A stretch of 64,000 nucleotides of DNA, from positions 124,001 to 188,000 of the forward strand of contig CAVUCH010000021.1 of the NCBI GenBank assembly GCA_963739995.1. Direction: 5' to 3'. This document shows positions 1 through 9,267 of this stretch, piece after piece. A program made the translations under genes and the position numbers. Positions within the stretch are counted from its first letter, which is position 1, and the number at the start of each line of letters is the position of its first letter. Under the pieces are notes generated by a model that saw nothing but the letters and a program-made list of their open reading frames with translations, did no database searches and was not told where the DNA came from. This stretch comes from CAVUCH01 sp963739995. GTDB taxonomy: Bacteria; Acidobacteriota; Vicinamibacteria; Vicinamibacterales; JAENWD01.

Positions 1-144
1 GGCGGGCTCCGGAAGCGCGCTGACGAAGCATTGCAGTACGCGCTCGCGCAGGACGTACTCGATTGCTTCACGATCGGTTGCGAGAACCCGCAGGAGTTCG
101 ACGACCTGATCACGCGGATTCCTGCCGCCAGCACCAGGGCTTAG
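1..144 (+). CDS. aldo/keto reductase, C-terminal end (cut by window edge)
   Basis: The frame is open from the first base to the TAG at 142-144 and encodes 47 residues. It includes the segment ALAQDVLDCFTIG and the closing LITRIPAAS, which resemble the last helices of aldo/keto reductases of the type that oxidise or reduce small carbonyl compounds with NADP(H). Only the C-terminus is inside the window, so catalytic residues and cofactor site cannot be checked. It is followed directly by a heptamer repeat array. The call rests on a short segment. Confidence 0.6.
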   Translation, partial: GGLRKRADEALQYALAQDVLDCFTIGCENPQEFDDLITRIPAASTRA

Positions 145-145
145 C

Positions 146-299
146 TCTTGACCGTCGACCGTTGGCCGTTGGCCGTTGGCCGTTTTGACCGTTGACCGTT
201 CAAAGGCCAAAGGCTTAAAGGCGTAACGGTCGACGGTGAACGGTGAACGGTTGGCCCTTGAGCCGTTAGCCCTGGAGCCCTTAGCCCTTAACGAAAGAG
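146..299. repeat. degenerate heptamer array with inverted arms
   Basis: The stretch is built from 7-bp units. The left arm repeats CCGTTGG and GACCGTT, a spacer of about 24 bp follows, and the right arm repeats the complement AACGGTC and GAACGGT. A further run of GCCCTTA-type heptamers ends near 299. The two arms could fold into a long imperfect hairpin in RNA or DNA. No gene is seen between 145 and 561. Confidence 0.8.
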
Positions 300-561
300 A
301 TGTCGGCTCGTGTCACGCGCCGCGTCGCACTGAAGGCGTTCGGATCGGCGGCGCGGCCGTTCCGCTGCCCTCGCGGGAGGGAGCGCTCGCCTTCGGTGCG
401 ATCCAGAAGACCGTGCCCGCAGCGTAAGGAATGTGAGGATTACCTGCAGGAACAGATGCGGACGGGTGAGGTCTGATCTACACTGAACCGATCCGCGCAA
501 CGGTAATGGAGGCCCGACTGGGCTCTACGCTGTTGCCGTGCACCCCTGAAGGAGAGAATCC

Positions 562-1275
562 GTGAACCCGTATGAATCCGCCCGTCTGCCGTACGCCGGC
601 ACCGCCACAGGTGTCGCCGAGCGTGTCACCTCGTTTCTCCGCGTCGTGTACGGGTGGATGTTCGCGGGCCTTGCCGTGACCGCCACCGTTGCGTGGCTCG
701 TCGCCGGCACTCCCGCGCTGGTGATGGCGATTGCCTCCAACCGCATCGCGTTCTGGGGGCTGGCGCTGGTCCAGATCGGGATGGTGTTCTACCTCTCCGC
801 CCGAGTGGAAAAGCTCGCACCGGGAACGGCGGCGCTGCTGTTCCTCGTGTACTCGGGGCTCACCGGCGTGACGATGGCATTCGTGCTGCTGGTATACACG
901 GGTGAGTCGGTCGCGCTGACGTTCTTCATCGCCGCCGGCATGTTCGGAGCCGTGGCGCTCTACGGCACGGTCACGACGCGCAGCCTGGCCGGCGTGGGGC
1001 AGTTCATGTTCATGGGGTTGATCGGGATCGTGCTGGCGTCCGTCGTGGGGATCTTCTGGCAGAACGACACGCTGCAGTTCATGATCGCCTTCATCGGCGT
1101 CATCGTGTTCACCGGCCTCGCAGCGTGGGATGCCCAGCGGTTGAAGGCCATGGCGTTGTCACTGCCCGACGGCCGTGTTGGTGCCTACGCCGTGGTGGGG
1201 GCCCTCTCGTTATACCTCGACTTCATCAACCTGTTCCTGTCGCTGCTTCGACTGATGGGGAGCCGCCGCGACTGA
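562..1275 (+). CDS. BAX inhibitor-1 (BI-1)/YccA family membrane protein
   Basis: A 237-residue inner-membrane protein with about seven hydrophobic segments from residue 30 to the end. The last segment is preceded by the family-like WDAQRLK. The family (YccA, YetJ, eukaryotic TMBIM) includes pH-sensitive calcium leak channels and modulators of the FtsH protease; which role applies here is unknown. The GTG start at 562 is chosen because AAGGAG lies 7 bp upstream and the Asn-Pro-Tyr N-terminus fits relatives. Its 3' end overlaps the convergent quinone reductase frame by 50 bp, and a heptamer array follows at once. Confidence 0.9.
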   Translation: MNPYESARLPYAGTATGVAERVTSFLRVVYGWMFAGLAVTATVAWLVAGTPALVMAIASNRIAFWGLALVQIGMVFYLSARVEKLAPGTAALLFLVYSGLTGVTMAFVLLVYTGESVALTFFIAAGMFGAVALYGTVTTRSLAGVGQFMFMGLIGIVLASVVGIFWQNDTLQFMIAFIGVIVFTGLAAWDAQRLKAMALSLPDGRVGAYAVVGALSLYLDFINLFLSLLRLMGSRRD

Positions 1276-2605
1276 GCCGCCGCCACTTACGGGGACGCGC
1301 GGCGGAATGCACAATGCACAATGTAAGAATGTGCAAATGCAAATGCATAATGCACGATGCAGACGATGATCCGGAACGGTCACGGTTCCTTTTTTGTGCA
1401 TTTGCATCGTGCATTTTGCATTTTGAAGTCATGTGCCCACGTCTGACCACCACCTTCCCAACACTCCCGCCCCCCTGCAGCCAGCGCATCGCCTGAGGCA
1501 CGGCTTCGAAGGTGAACGTCCGTCCAACGAAGGGCGGGCTGGTGATCAGACCCTCGAGCGCGTCGTACCCGGAGACGAGGCGGTCGACGGCATCCCAGAG
1601 CCATATGAGGTTGAAGGCGAGCACGCTGCGGTTCTCGCCGATCATCTGTACCGGATCGAGCCGGGGCCGCCGCAGATACCGGCGGAGCAGCCGCAGGTAG
1701 CCAGGCCGCGCGCCATGCGTCATGTAGTCGGCCGCGCCGTAGATCACGTGGCGGCCTTCGGGCCGCAGCCGCATGTACGCGGGGCTGAAGTAGGGGCCGG
1801 CAATCGCGTCGAACACGACGTCGAGCCCCGCCGCACCGGCCGCCTCCAGTGCGGCGTCGAGCTGGGCGCCGAACCGGGCGCGTTCCCGCACGATGATCGA
1901 TCGGGAGTCCAGCCCCGCGCGCTGCGTCAGGATCGGCGCCTTGGCGGGATCGCCGATCGTCGCGATCACGCGCGCGCCGAGTCCGTGCAGAATCTGCAGT
2001 GCGTTCAGGCCCACGCCTCCCGCGGCCGAATGTACGAGCACGACATCCGCACCATCGACCCGCGCGAGATGCACCAGGCCGTACCACGCGGTCAGCGCCT
2101 GCACCGGAAAGGCAGCGCCTTCCTCGAACGACCACGCCTCCGGCAGGGGACGAAGGAAACGCACATCAGCGTTGAGTGCCGTCGCATAGCCGCCGAACCG
2201 GGTGAGCCCGACCACGCGCATGCCCGTCCGCAGTGTGCCGGCCGCAGCGGCTTCGCGACGGTCTGCGGCGATGCCGGCTGCGCCGTTCTCGAGGCCCGGC
2301 TCGCCCGCGGCATTCGAGCTCGCGCGTCCGCCATGTTCCGGCGGGGATGCGCCTGGCTGCCCGCGTGCAGGCGGTCCCATCGCCTCGATCACCCCGGCGA
2401 ACTCCAGGCCGGGCACGAACGGCCCTTTCGGCGTTGCCGAGTACAGACCGAGGCAAGCGAAGATGTCGGCAAAGTTCAGGCCGATGGCCTGGACCGCCAC
2501 TCGAGCCTCGCCCGGGCCCGGTGCGGCAATCGGTTCGGAGACACGGTGCAGGCGATCGAGCGACCCGGCGCGATCGATGCGCCAGGCGTGACGAAATCCG
2601 GGCAT
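1226..2605 (-). CDS. NADPH:quinone reductase-like zinc-free alcohol dehydrogenase (MDR family)
   Basis: Medium-chain reductase that probably reduces quinones or enones with NADPH in the cytosol. The N-terminal GroES-like fold has GLNFADIFACLGLY; the Rossmann motif is SAAGGVGLNALQ. The ATG at 2605 starts the conserved sequence; upstream in-frame codons are repeat DNA. Two oddities: about 45 Gly/Ala/Glu-rich residues are inserted between the EFAGVIEAMG and GMRVVGLTRFGGY segments, and the normal end (GKVVVRR) runs on for about 68 residues encoded by a heptamer array and by antisense of the BI-1 3' end. The tail may be unconserved. No zinc-binding cysteines are seen. Confidence 0.85.
   Translation of the reverse strand: MPGFRHAWRIDRAGSLDRLHRVSEPIAAPGPGEARVAVQAIGLNFADIFACLGLYSATPKGPFVPGLEFAGVIEAMGPPARGQPGASPPEHGGRASSNAAGEPGLENGAAGIAADRREAAAAGTLRTGMRVVGLTRFGGYATALNADVRFLRPLPEAWSFEEGAAFPVQALTAWYGLVHLARVDGADVVLVHSAAGGVGLNALQILHGLGARVIATIGDPAKAPILTQRAGLDSRSIIVRERARFGAQLDAALEAAGAAGLDVVFDAIAGPYFSPAYMRLRPEGRHVIYGAADYMTHGARPGYLRLLRRYLRRPRLDPVQMIGENRSVLAFNLIWLWDAVDRLVSGYDALEGLITSPPFVGRTFTFEAVPQAMRWLQGGGSVGKVVVRRGHMTSKCKMHDANAQKRNRDRSGSSSASCIMHLHLHILTLCIVHSAARPRKWRRLSRGGSPSVEAATGTG
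1306..1434. repeat. heptamer array (AATGCAC family) with inverted arms
   Basis: The left arm, 1306-1360, repeats AATGCAC with variants; the right arm, 1395-1432, repeats the complement GCATTTT and GCATCGT. The 35-bp spacer holds a weak GGAAC...GTTCC stem followed by six T at 1390-1395, so part of it may end transcription of the BI-1 gene. The convergent quinone reductase frame reads through the whole array without a stop. Confidence 0.85.
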
Positions 2606-2620
2606 GGGCAGTGGGGCGTG

Positions 2621-2730
2621 TTGCTGTCCGCCGGGACTGAAGTCCCGGCTCCACATCGGTCGCTCGGCGCGGCGGTGTCGCCTCTTGCTGTCCGCCGGGA
2701 CTGAAGCCCCGGCTCCACATGGTCGCTCGG
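2621..2730. repeat. paired REP-like hairpin repeat
   Basis: Two direct copies lie at 2621-2667 and 2685-2730, 64 bp apart, differing by one substitution and one indel over 47 bp. Each contains a near-perfect hairpin, CCGGGACT-GA-AGTCCCGG in the first copy. A diverged copy in the opposite orientation lies at 12302-12330 and a 17-bp piece lies inside the second Hsp70 gene near 17987. This is a dispersed extragenic repeat family upstream of the quinone reductase start. Confidence 0.8.
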
Positions 2731-2744
2731 CGACGGCGCGGCCC

Positions 2745-2841
<97 letters not shown>

Positions 2842-2852
<11 letters not shown>

Positions 2853-3912
2853 ACCGTGACAGCAACCGCTTGCGTGATCCGACGGTGAGGCGTGCCTGGG
2901 GACCCGCCTGGGCCAGCAGGTACTTGTGCCACTGATCGCGGTGGCTGGTCACCTGCAGCGGCTTGAGCGCCAGCATGCCCGTACGCCCGATGCCCGCCTG
3001 GAGGTACTCGAGCTCGGCAAGGCAGGCAGTGAGGTCTTCGTCGACCCGCATGTCGAGTCCGACCTCGCGGACCATGAGCATCGCCTTGGCCTGGACCGAC
3101 AGCTCCAGCTCCAGGCGAAGCAGGCAGAACATGTCCGCGACGATCGGGCCGGGGAAATGCGCGCGCAGTTCCTTGAGATACGAGCCGAATCGCGTGAATT
3201 CGAACGTGTCCGATACGACGAGCTGCAACAGCTCGACGTCGAGATCGAGGCCCGCGCCCACCCACTCACGGGTCTCCCGCTCGCTGCGCTGGAACACGCT
3301 GAGCACGAGGATCGGCAGCACTATCAGCTGCACCATCGTCATGGCGAAGGGGGGCAGCGGGACGTGGTTGAAGCCCGAGTGGATGATGACCGCGGCGAGC
3401 CATCCCGGCCAGAACACCAGCAGCATCCGCTCGGGGCGGCGGTCGGCGAGGGTGCGTGAGACCATCGCGAAGATGGCCATGGTGGCGCCGTGCAGCACCG
3501 CGGTCCCGAGCCCGCGCACCAGCCAGAGCATCAGCGGCGCATCGGTGAACGTGCGCAGGTACTCGAGGTTCTCGACCACGGCGAAGCCGGCGCCCACCGC
3601 AAAGCCCTGCACCGCCGCGTCCACGAGGAAGCCGACCCGGCGCCGCGCGATCAGAAACACGATGAACGCGGCCTTGAGTGCCTCCTCCGTGATCGGGGCG
3701 ACATAGCGGCCGAAGGTCGTCACTCCGAGCCCCATCGCCGGCAGCAGCCAGGCGTGCAGCAGTATGCACAGCAGCGCCGCGCAGCCGCCGGCCGCGATCG
3801 CCGTCAGCACCGCTTTCATCCGCACCAGCTTGAAGCTGTCCATCAGCTGCAGGCCGCCGAGGAACAGCAGCACCGGCACCAGGGCGATTGCCACGTGGAG
3901 AGCGGACGTCAT
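2842..3912 (-). CDS. PrsW-family intramembrane metalloprotease
   Basis: A 356-residue polytopic membrane protein of the PrsW group. Seen motifs are ITEEALKAAF (paired glutamates), GAGFAVVENLEYL, LHGATMA and IHSGFNHV, which supply the Glu and His residues expected to bind the catalytic metal. About eight hydrophobic segments fill residues 5-235, and a soluble C-terminal part of about 120 residues follows. Bacillus PrsW cleaves an anti-sigma factor at site 1; the substrate here is unknown. It starts 8 bp after the stop of the upstream secreted metallopeptidase gene, so the two are probably co-transcribed. A sigma/anti-sigma pair lies 3 kb upstream on the same strand and is a possible substrate by location only. 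Confidence 0.85.
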
Positions 3913-3920
3913 CGAAGCGG

Positions 3921-6911
3921 TCAGAGGACCTTGAGTGAAACCATGGCGCTGCGGCGCGGCTGCCGGTTCTGCTCGACGGCGACCGCCGCACCTGCCGAGA
4001 GCGTCAGCCGCAGCACCGAGAGCATCGTGAAGCGCAGATCCACCTGGGCGCCAAGGTTCACCGCGGTACGGCGGGCGTCCGGCGCGTCAAGGTTGGTCGC
4101 AAGCCCCGACAGGAAGATCGCAGGCCTCAGCCAGGACGCGTAGAACGCGGGCGTACCCGCGCGGCGGAAGCGAACGGGCGGCAGGTTCCATTCCAGGGTC
4201 GACTTCGCGAAGTTGCGGCCGCCGATTTCATCGATGGGCATTCCCGGGAACGCCTCGAACTCACGATACTGCTTCTCGTTCACGTGGTCGACGTAATTGT
4301 TGCGGAAGCCGCCGAAGTAGAAGTTTGCGAACGGCTGTTCACGGTCGCCCGGGGAGAACCCGGCCGCGTTCCGGAGCCAGAGGGAGGAGTGCGCGATCGG
4401 CAGCGGCGCGCCGAGATCCCACGTACCCCAGAGCCGCGGGTACGCGGTGCCGTCCACGGCCTGAGCCTGTGCCGTCGCCGACCATCGCGTGCCCGTTTCA
4501 TCGTCCACCGCGCCCTGTGAGTTGCGTACGTCGGCGAACGCGAGCGTTGCCTGCGCGGAGTACATCCGGTCCACGTTCACCTCGACGTTCTGGTATGCCG
4601 GCAGCCGATCCAGATTGCCGGCGATGCTGCCCGAGATATCCAGGTTCAGAAATCGGGGCTCGTCGAAAATCAGGAGGTTCCGATGGCTCACCTCCGCGGC
4701 ATACCCGCGGCGCCCGCGTTTGGTCGGACCGAACAGGTCGTAGAAGTCGGCAGCGTTGTAGGAGGCCGTCGCGCGCCAGTCGTACCGCTGGTACTCGGCA
4801 TTCACGTGGGCGCGCTCGCTCCCGGGCAGCGACGCATCGGGTGAGTAGGAGGCCGTGAGGCTGAGGATGTTGAGGCTCAGCGGGTCCGAGAGATTCAGGC
4901 GCGCGCCAATCGCGGCGCTGCTCTTGTAACCCTGCACGACGGGGTAGAGCGATTCGCGGCGCAGCCCGCCAGCCATGCGGTATACGCCTGTGGTTTTGGC
5001 AAGGCTGTCATACGGGATCTTTGCCGGAGACCCGACGTTCCAGGTTTCGATGACGGGGTGCTCGGCGACCAGTCGCTCGGCCAGAAACGTGATCGGGTTG
5101 ATGTCCTCGATCGGGCGAGCCGTGACCCGTGCGGGGACGAACCCCGTGCCGGTGTAGCGGAACGCAATCAGCTCCTCACCCCCGAGCGGAATGGGACGGA
5201 AGAAGCCCGTGTCCGTGTTGGTGACGGCGTCGACCTTCGCGGTTTCGAGGTCGTAGCGGAAGATGTTCGAGACGCCCGTATAGTAGGCGCTCCCGTACAG
5301 CGCGCGGCCGTCCGGTGAGAAAACGAAATTGTTCGGCACCGACTGCCCGAAGTCGAACCGCGCAACCGGCGTCGCGTCGTGCCGGCCGAGGGCCTCGACC
5401 GACAGCACGCGCACGTCCTGCTTGCCACTGATATCACCGAACGATGCCACCAGCTGCGAGCCATCCGGCGAGACGTCCAGGTCGTACAGCACCGTGCCGT
5501 ACGGGAACGTGTGCACGGTGTCGTAGGTGCGGAACGGCCGCGGGATCTTCACAATCGCGCACAGGCCGCCGACGTCGCGAATGCCCCAGATCGCGCCGGC
5601 CGTGCGATCGAACACGAGATTGCCGATGCGCACGTCCCGCATCAGGCGAGTGGTCCGCTTCGTGGACGGGTCGAGGGCCACGAGATCGCGCCAGGTGTCG
5701 TTGTCGGTCGTGAAGTAGAGGGTGCCGGCGTCGGGGTCGCGGGCGAGCGACGTCACCATGTACTTGATCGGCCCCTTGATTGTGGCAAGACGCTCGACCT
5801 TGCCAGTGTCGGCGGCGATGGACCCGACGTGCGCCACCACCCCCGGATAGTTGAAGGCCGCGTACACGGTTCTGGTGCGTGGATCGTAGAAGGCACGCGA
5901 CACCGACCCGAGCGCCTGTTGTGTCAGGTCGGTCGCGGGCGTGAGGGGAAACTGGCGCACGGCGGCCAGGTTGGCCTGCTGAAAGGTGCGCTCATCGGCC
6001 GCCCACCGTGCCCAGGCCTCGTCGAGCGAGATGCCGAAGACCCGTTCGAACTCGGACGCATAGTAGGCACGTCCGCCGTCGTGGCGGGCCACCCAGGCCA
6101 CCAGTTTCTCGGGGCCGAACGTGCGGGCGACCCAGACCATGAAACGGGTGCCGTACAAGTACGAGTTGGTCTGCAGCATGAAATCCACTTCGGTGCCTTC
6201 GGAGACCAGCCCGAGGGGATCGTAGAAGCTCACCCCGTCCTTGACCATCGAGCGGAACACCATCTCGTAGAAGCCGCTCTGCGCACGCCCGATCCCGCCC
6301 GCCATCCACGTGTCCAGGAAGGTGGCGATGCCCTCGTGAAACCATCTCGGCGCGGCCACGCGAGGCGTGGTGAGAAAAAAGTAGAGCACTGACTCCGGCT
6401 GCGCCGGCACGGGCAGCACCTTGCCGGAAAAGAGGCGCCGGTACATGCGATCCGAGCGCGCGGTCCGGTCCAGCGTCACGATGTGGACCAGCTCGTGGTT
6501 CATGATCAGGTTCATGCGATCGTTGCTGGTGACGGTTTCGAAAGGCGCGTTCACCGGCGCGATGCTGATGGCAAGGTTGTTCCGAGGCACGGAGTTGGCG
6601 CTGCCGCCGCCGGAGTCAGCGAAATCGGTCAGCAGCACCGTGATGCGCTCGGTCGGCGTGAAGTCGAAGAGGCGTTTCTGGAAGGCGAGCGAGTTGAGGA
6701 ACGTGCGAGCCGCGTGCGGAATCAGGAACGCCTCGTCCGGCACGTAGACCAGGCGGGCTTCGGGGGTCTCGACCTTCGCCAGCTGGCCGTACGCAGGCCG
6801 CGCTGTGGTGAATAGGAGAGGCAGTGCGGCCAGGAGCGTGAACACCGGCGCGCCGAGAACACCCCGACCCTGAAACCACCGACTGGATTGTCCCATCGAG
6901 AGCGCCGCCAT
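3921..6911 (-). CDS. secreted HELVH metallopeptidase with beta-propeller and C-terminal outer-membrane barrel
   Basis: A 996-residue exported protein. A signal peptide covers about residues 20-43 and ends at AYGQ. A gluzincin-type peptidase domain follows, with H139-E-L-V-H143 and a probable third ligand E193 in FHEGIATF. TolB/WD40-like propeller blades fill about 330-620 (FSPDGRALYGSAYY, VSPDGSQLVASFG). The last 330 residues alternate in the manner of a beta-barrel. The start may be Met1 or Met6. The gene leads the pair with the PrsW-like protease. The combination suggests a peptidase displayed at the outer membrane; the substrate is unknown. Confidence 0.8.
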   Translation of the reverse strand: MAALSMGQSSRWFQGRGVLGAPVFTLLAALPLLFTTARPAYGQLAKVETPEARLVYVPDEAFLIPHAARTFLNSLAFQKRLFDFTPTERITVLLTDFADSGGGSANSVPRNNLAISIAPVNAPFETVTSNDRMNLIMNHELVHIVTLDRTARSDRMYRRLFSGKVLPVPAQPESVLYFFLTTPRVAAPRWFHEGIATFLDTWMAGGIGRAQSGFYEMVFRSMVKDGVSFYDPLGLVSEGTEVDFMLQTNSYLYGTRFMVWVARTFGPEKLVAWVARHDGGRAYYASEFERVFGISLDEAWARWAADERTFQQANLAAVRQFPLTPATDLTQQALGSVSRAFYDPRTRTVYAAFNYPGVVAHVGSIAADTGKVERLATIKGPIKYMVTSLARDPDAGTLYFTTDNDTWRDLVALDPSTKRTTRLMRDVRIGNLVFDRTAGAIWGIRDVGGLCAIVKIPRPFRTYDTVHTFPYGTVLYDLDVSPDGSQLVASFGDISGKQDVRVLSVEALGRHDATPVARFDFGQSVPNNFVFSPDGRALYGSAYYTGVSNIFRYDLETAKVDAVTNTDTGFFRPIPLGGEELIAFRYTGTGFVPARVTARPIEDINPITFLAERLVAEHPVIETWNVGSPAKIPYDSLAKTTGVYRMAGGLRRESLYPVVQGYKSSAAIGARLNLSDPLSLNILSLTASYSPDASLPGSERAHVNAEYQRYDWRATASYNAADFYDLFGPTKRGRRGYAAEVSHRNLLIFDEPRFLNLDISGSIAGNLDRLPAYQNVEVNVDRMYSAQATLAFADVRNSQGAVDDETGTRWSATAQAQAVDGTAYPRLWGTWDLGAPLPIAHSSLWLRNAAGFSPGDREQPFANFYFGGFRNNYVDHVNEKQYREFEAFPGMPIDEIGGRNFAKSTLEWNLPPVRFRRAGTPAFYASWLRPAIFLSGLATNLDAPDARRTAVNLGAQVDLRFTMLSVLRLTLSAGAAVAVEQNRQPRRSAMVSLKVL

Positions 6912-6973
6912 CTTACATCAGCCGGATCTGCTCGGTTCGTTCACCGGAGGCGCTCACGGCCGGTGGACGGCTC

Positions 6974-7133
6974 GTGGCCTGTATCGGCTGAATCAATAGT
7001 GCCTTTCGGGCGGGGCATCCTGACTGGCGGCGTTGCTCCTCCCTCGCATACTCCCGGTATGCTCGGTCGTCGCGCCTTGCCAGCCAGGCGCCGCGCTCCG
7101 AAATTCACTACCGATTCAGCCGATACAGACCAC
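6974..7133. mobile_element. MITE-like element with 28-bp terminal inverted repeats
   Basis: The ends 6974-7001 and 7106-7133 are inverted repeats matching at 25 of 28 positions, with a perfect 16-bp core CTGTATCGGCTGAATC. The 104-bp interior has no coding capacity and contains a palindromic element around 7046-7062. Size and structure fit a non-autonomous miniature transposable element, but no clear target duplication and no second copy of the termini are visible in the window. Confidence 0.6.
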
Positions 7134-7144
7134 TAGACGCAGAA

Positions 7145-7175
7145 AGGCCCGGAGCCCCTGAAGGGCACCGGGCCT
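7145..7175 (-). terminator. hairpin terminator after the anti-sigma-like gene
   Basis: AGGCCCGG at 7145-7152 pairs with CCGGGCCT at 7168-7175, and an inner GCCC/GGGC extends the stem. Read on the minus strand it lies 30 bp after the stop at 7205 and is followed by TTTCTG. This is likely an intrinsic terminator with a short T run. Confidence 0.65.
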
Positions 7176-7204
7176 GATTGCAATTACGGGGGCGAAGGAA
7201 TCGT

Positions 7205-8552
7205 CTACTGACCGTGGCTCTGGAGAGCTCGGCCCGCCAGACCCTGGCTCTGAAGCTGGCTTTGCAGCTGCGACCGCAGCTGACTCTGAAGCTTGGCGGC
7301 GAGCTGGCTTTGCAGGGCAGCCGCACTCTGGCTGGCGAGTCTCGCGTTGACGCCCGCCGCATTCTGGCTGGCGAGACCCGCCGCACCTTGACTCGCAAGG
7401 ACCGCGGCACCCTGGCTCGCAAGACCTGCCGCATTCTGGCTTGCCAGCCTGGTGTTGAGGCCTGCCGCGTTCTGGCTCGCGAGGCCGGCGGCGCCCTGAA
7501 CCGCAACGCCTGCCGCACTCTGGCTTGCCAGCCTGGTGTTGAGGCCCGCCGCGTTCTGGCTCGCGAGGCCGGCGGCGCCCTGAACCGCAACGCCTGCCGC
7601 ACTCTGGCTTGCCAGCCTGGTGTTGAGGCCCGCCGCGTTCTGGCTCGCGAGGCCGGCGGCGCCCTGAACCGCAACGCCTGCCGCACTCTGGCTTGCCAGC
7701 CTGGTGTTGAGGCCCGCCGCGTTCTGGCTGGCGAGACCAGCGGCGCCCTGACTCGCAAGACCGCCGCCCCCGGCTCGCGAGACTGGCTGCGCCCTGGCTG
7801 GCGAGCTGCGTAGCCCCTGCGGCGCTCGTCGCCTCGGCGACGCTGTGGGCGGCGTCCACCCAGCTGCTCTCGAATGTGGGGTTGGTGACGAGCACCACGA
7901 ACGACGGATCGTCGATGACCGCGGAGATGGCCGCATTGCTGATCGGGCTCGGGCTGGTGTCGCGGTTAGCGGCCCGTGCTCCGATCGCCGCCCGCACGGC
8001 GGGGTCGCCCAGCAGTGCGATGGCCTCCGGGTCGGTCATCACTCTGCCGAAGGCCTCGCTGTCGAGAAAGGCCTGAACTGTCTGCAGAGATGCGTCCAGC
8101 TTCACGTCTGCATCCGAGATCTGCGGCGCCGCGTAGCGCTTCGCGACGCCGACCGTGCCAGCCGTGGGACCGCCGACATCCGATGAACCCTTCACGAGCC
8201 ACACGCCAAGCACGACAGCCGCCGCGGTTGCCAACCCCCACACAACCTTCTTCGAGATTCCTGCCTGTGACATGCCTGCCTCCTGGCGTGCGGCGATGGA
8301 CGCCCTGCGCCCGCTGATCGATTCGACGCGTGGGTGAATCTGTGACATGACGCGCGGCCCGAGGGCCGGCGCGGGATCGCTGGTTTTGACCGATTCGAGG
8401 ACCTCGGCGAGCGCGGCGAGCTGGCTGGCGCGCATGCGGACAGCCGCGTTCTCTGCCAGCCGTACCTCGAGACGCGCGCTCTCCTCTGAGGTGAGCGTTC
8501 CATCGAGCCTGCGCTGCAGCAGGTCTTCGTCGGACGGAAGCTGGTCGGTCAC
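7205..8552 (-). CDS. anti-sigma-factor-like membrane protein with Ala/Gln/Asn repeat domain (frameshifted)
   Basis: The N-terminus has a zinc-finger-like anti-sigma helix region without obvious zinc ligands (LLQRRLDGTLTSEESARLE). One transmembrane segment follows (VVWGLATAAAVVLGVWLV), then a periplasmic domain, then a C-terminal domain of LASQNAAGLNTR / LASQSAAGVAVQGAAG repeats, 28 residues each. GTG 8552 is preferred because GGAG lies 6 bp upstream. The frame breaks near 7770 in a G-rich run; removing one base joins the two halves into about 449 residues. The upstream ECF sigma gene ends 112 bp away, so this is probably its membrane-bound antagonist. It could be a sequencing error or a real truncation. 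Confidence 0.7.
7454..7705 (-). repeat. 84-bp in-frame tandem repeat, three full copies
   Basis: Units start at 7454, 7538 and 7622, exactly 84 bp apart and nearly identical. A partial fourth unit runs from 7706 to about 7740. Each encodes 28 residues of the anti-sigma-like protein's C-terminal domain. The low divergence indicates recent expansion or homogenisation. Confidence 0.9.
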
Positions 8553-8664
8553 GGTGTCTCCTGCGTTGTCGGCCGTCAGGCGCCCGCCGGGGGGCAGGTC
8601 GTTGTGGCGGCGGCCGCGCACTGTGAGAAATACACGCGAACGCGGCAAAAGTTGGCGGGAGGAC

Positions 8665-9216
8665 CTAGACCGGCTCGCCCCACCCGAGCAGGCGGTGCCC
8701 GAGTTGCTGGCGGGCCGTGTAGAGGCGTGACTTCACTGTTTTGACGGGGATGGCCAGCGTCTCAGCCACCTCGTCGTACGAAAGCTCAGCGAAATGCCGA
8801 AGAATCAGCACGTCGCGATAGTCGCGCGGCAGCGCATTGATCGCCGCCTGCACCGCCCGCCGGCGCTCCTCGAGCTCCAGCGCCTGGAGCACGCCGCCCG
8901 CGATGGCCACGTCGGGAACGTCCGGCTCCTGCGGCCGGCGTGCCCGCAGGGTGTTGAGGCACTCGTTGGTGAGAATCCGGTAGATCCAGCTGAAGAACCG
9001 ATGCTCCGGCCTGTAGTCTCCCAGGCGCTGGAACACCTTGACGAACGCGTCCTGGGTAGCGTCCCGGGCATCCTCGGCGTCCCCCAGCATCCGCAGGGCC
9101 ACGCTGAACAGCACCCGCTCGTAGCGTTCCACCAATCCCGCGAAGGCCGCGGTGTCGCCCCGCAGACAGCGCGCGATCGCCTCCTGGTCCTCGTGATCCT
9201 GCGGAGAATGGGCCAC
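8665..9216 (-). CDS. ECF RNA polymerase sigma factor (RpoE-like)
   Basis: A 183-residue sigma-70 family factor with regions 2 and 4 only. Region 2 spans about residues 20-90 and contains DATQDAFVKVFQRL and WIYRILTNECLN. Region 4 spans about 120-175, with LPRDYRDVLILRHFAELSY and the recognition helix segment PVKTVKSRLYTAR. It would direct RNA polymerase to a stress or envelope regulon when released by its antagonist. The GTG start at 9216 begins the conserved sequence. The downstream gene encodes a membrane anti-sigma-like protein. Three iteron-like repeats lie 52-140 bp upstream of the start and may regulate it. Confidence 0.92.
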   Translation of the reverse strand: MAHSPQDHEDQEAIARCLRGDTAAFAGLVERYERVLFSVALRMLGDAEDARDATQDAFVKVFQRLGDYRPEHRFFSWIYRILTNECLNTLRARRPQEPDVPDVAIAGGVLQALELEERRRAVQAAINALPRDYRDVLILRHFAELSYDEVAETLAIPVKTVKSRLYTARQQLGHRLLGWGEPV

Positions 9217-9267
9217 CCTGGTGCCCGACGTTATACCACGCCGCGAGCCGCCCAGCCGATCGCAGGA

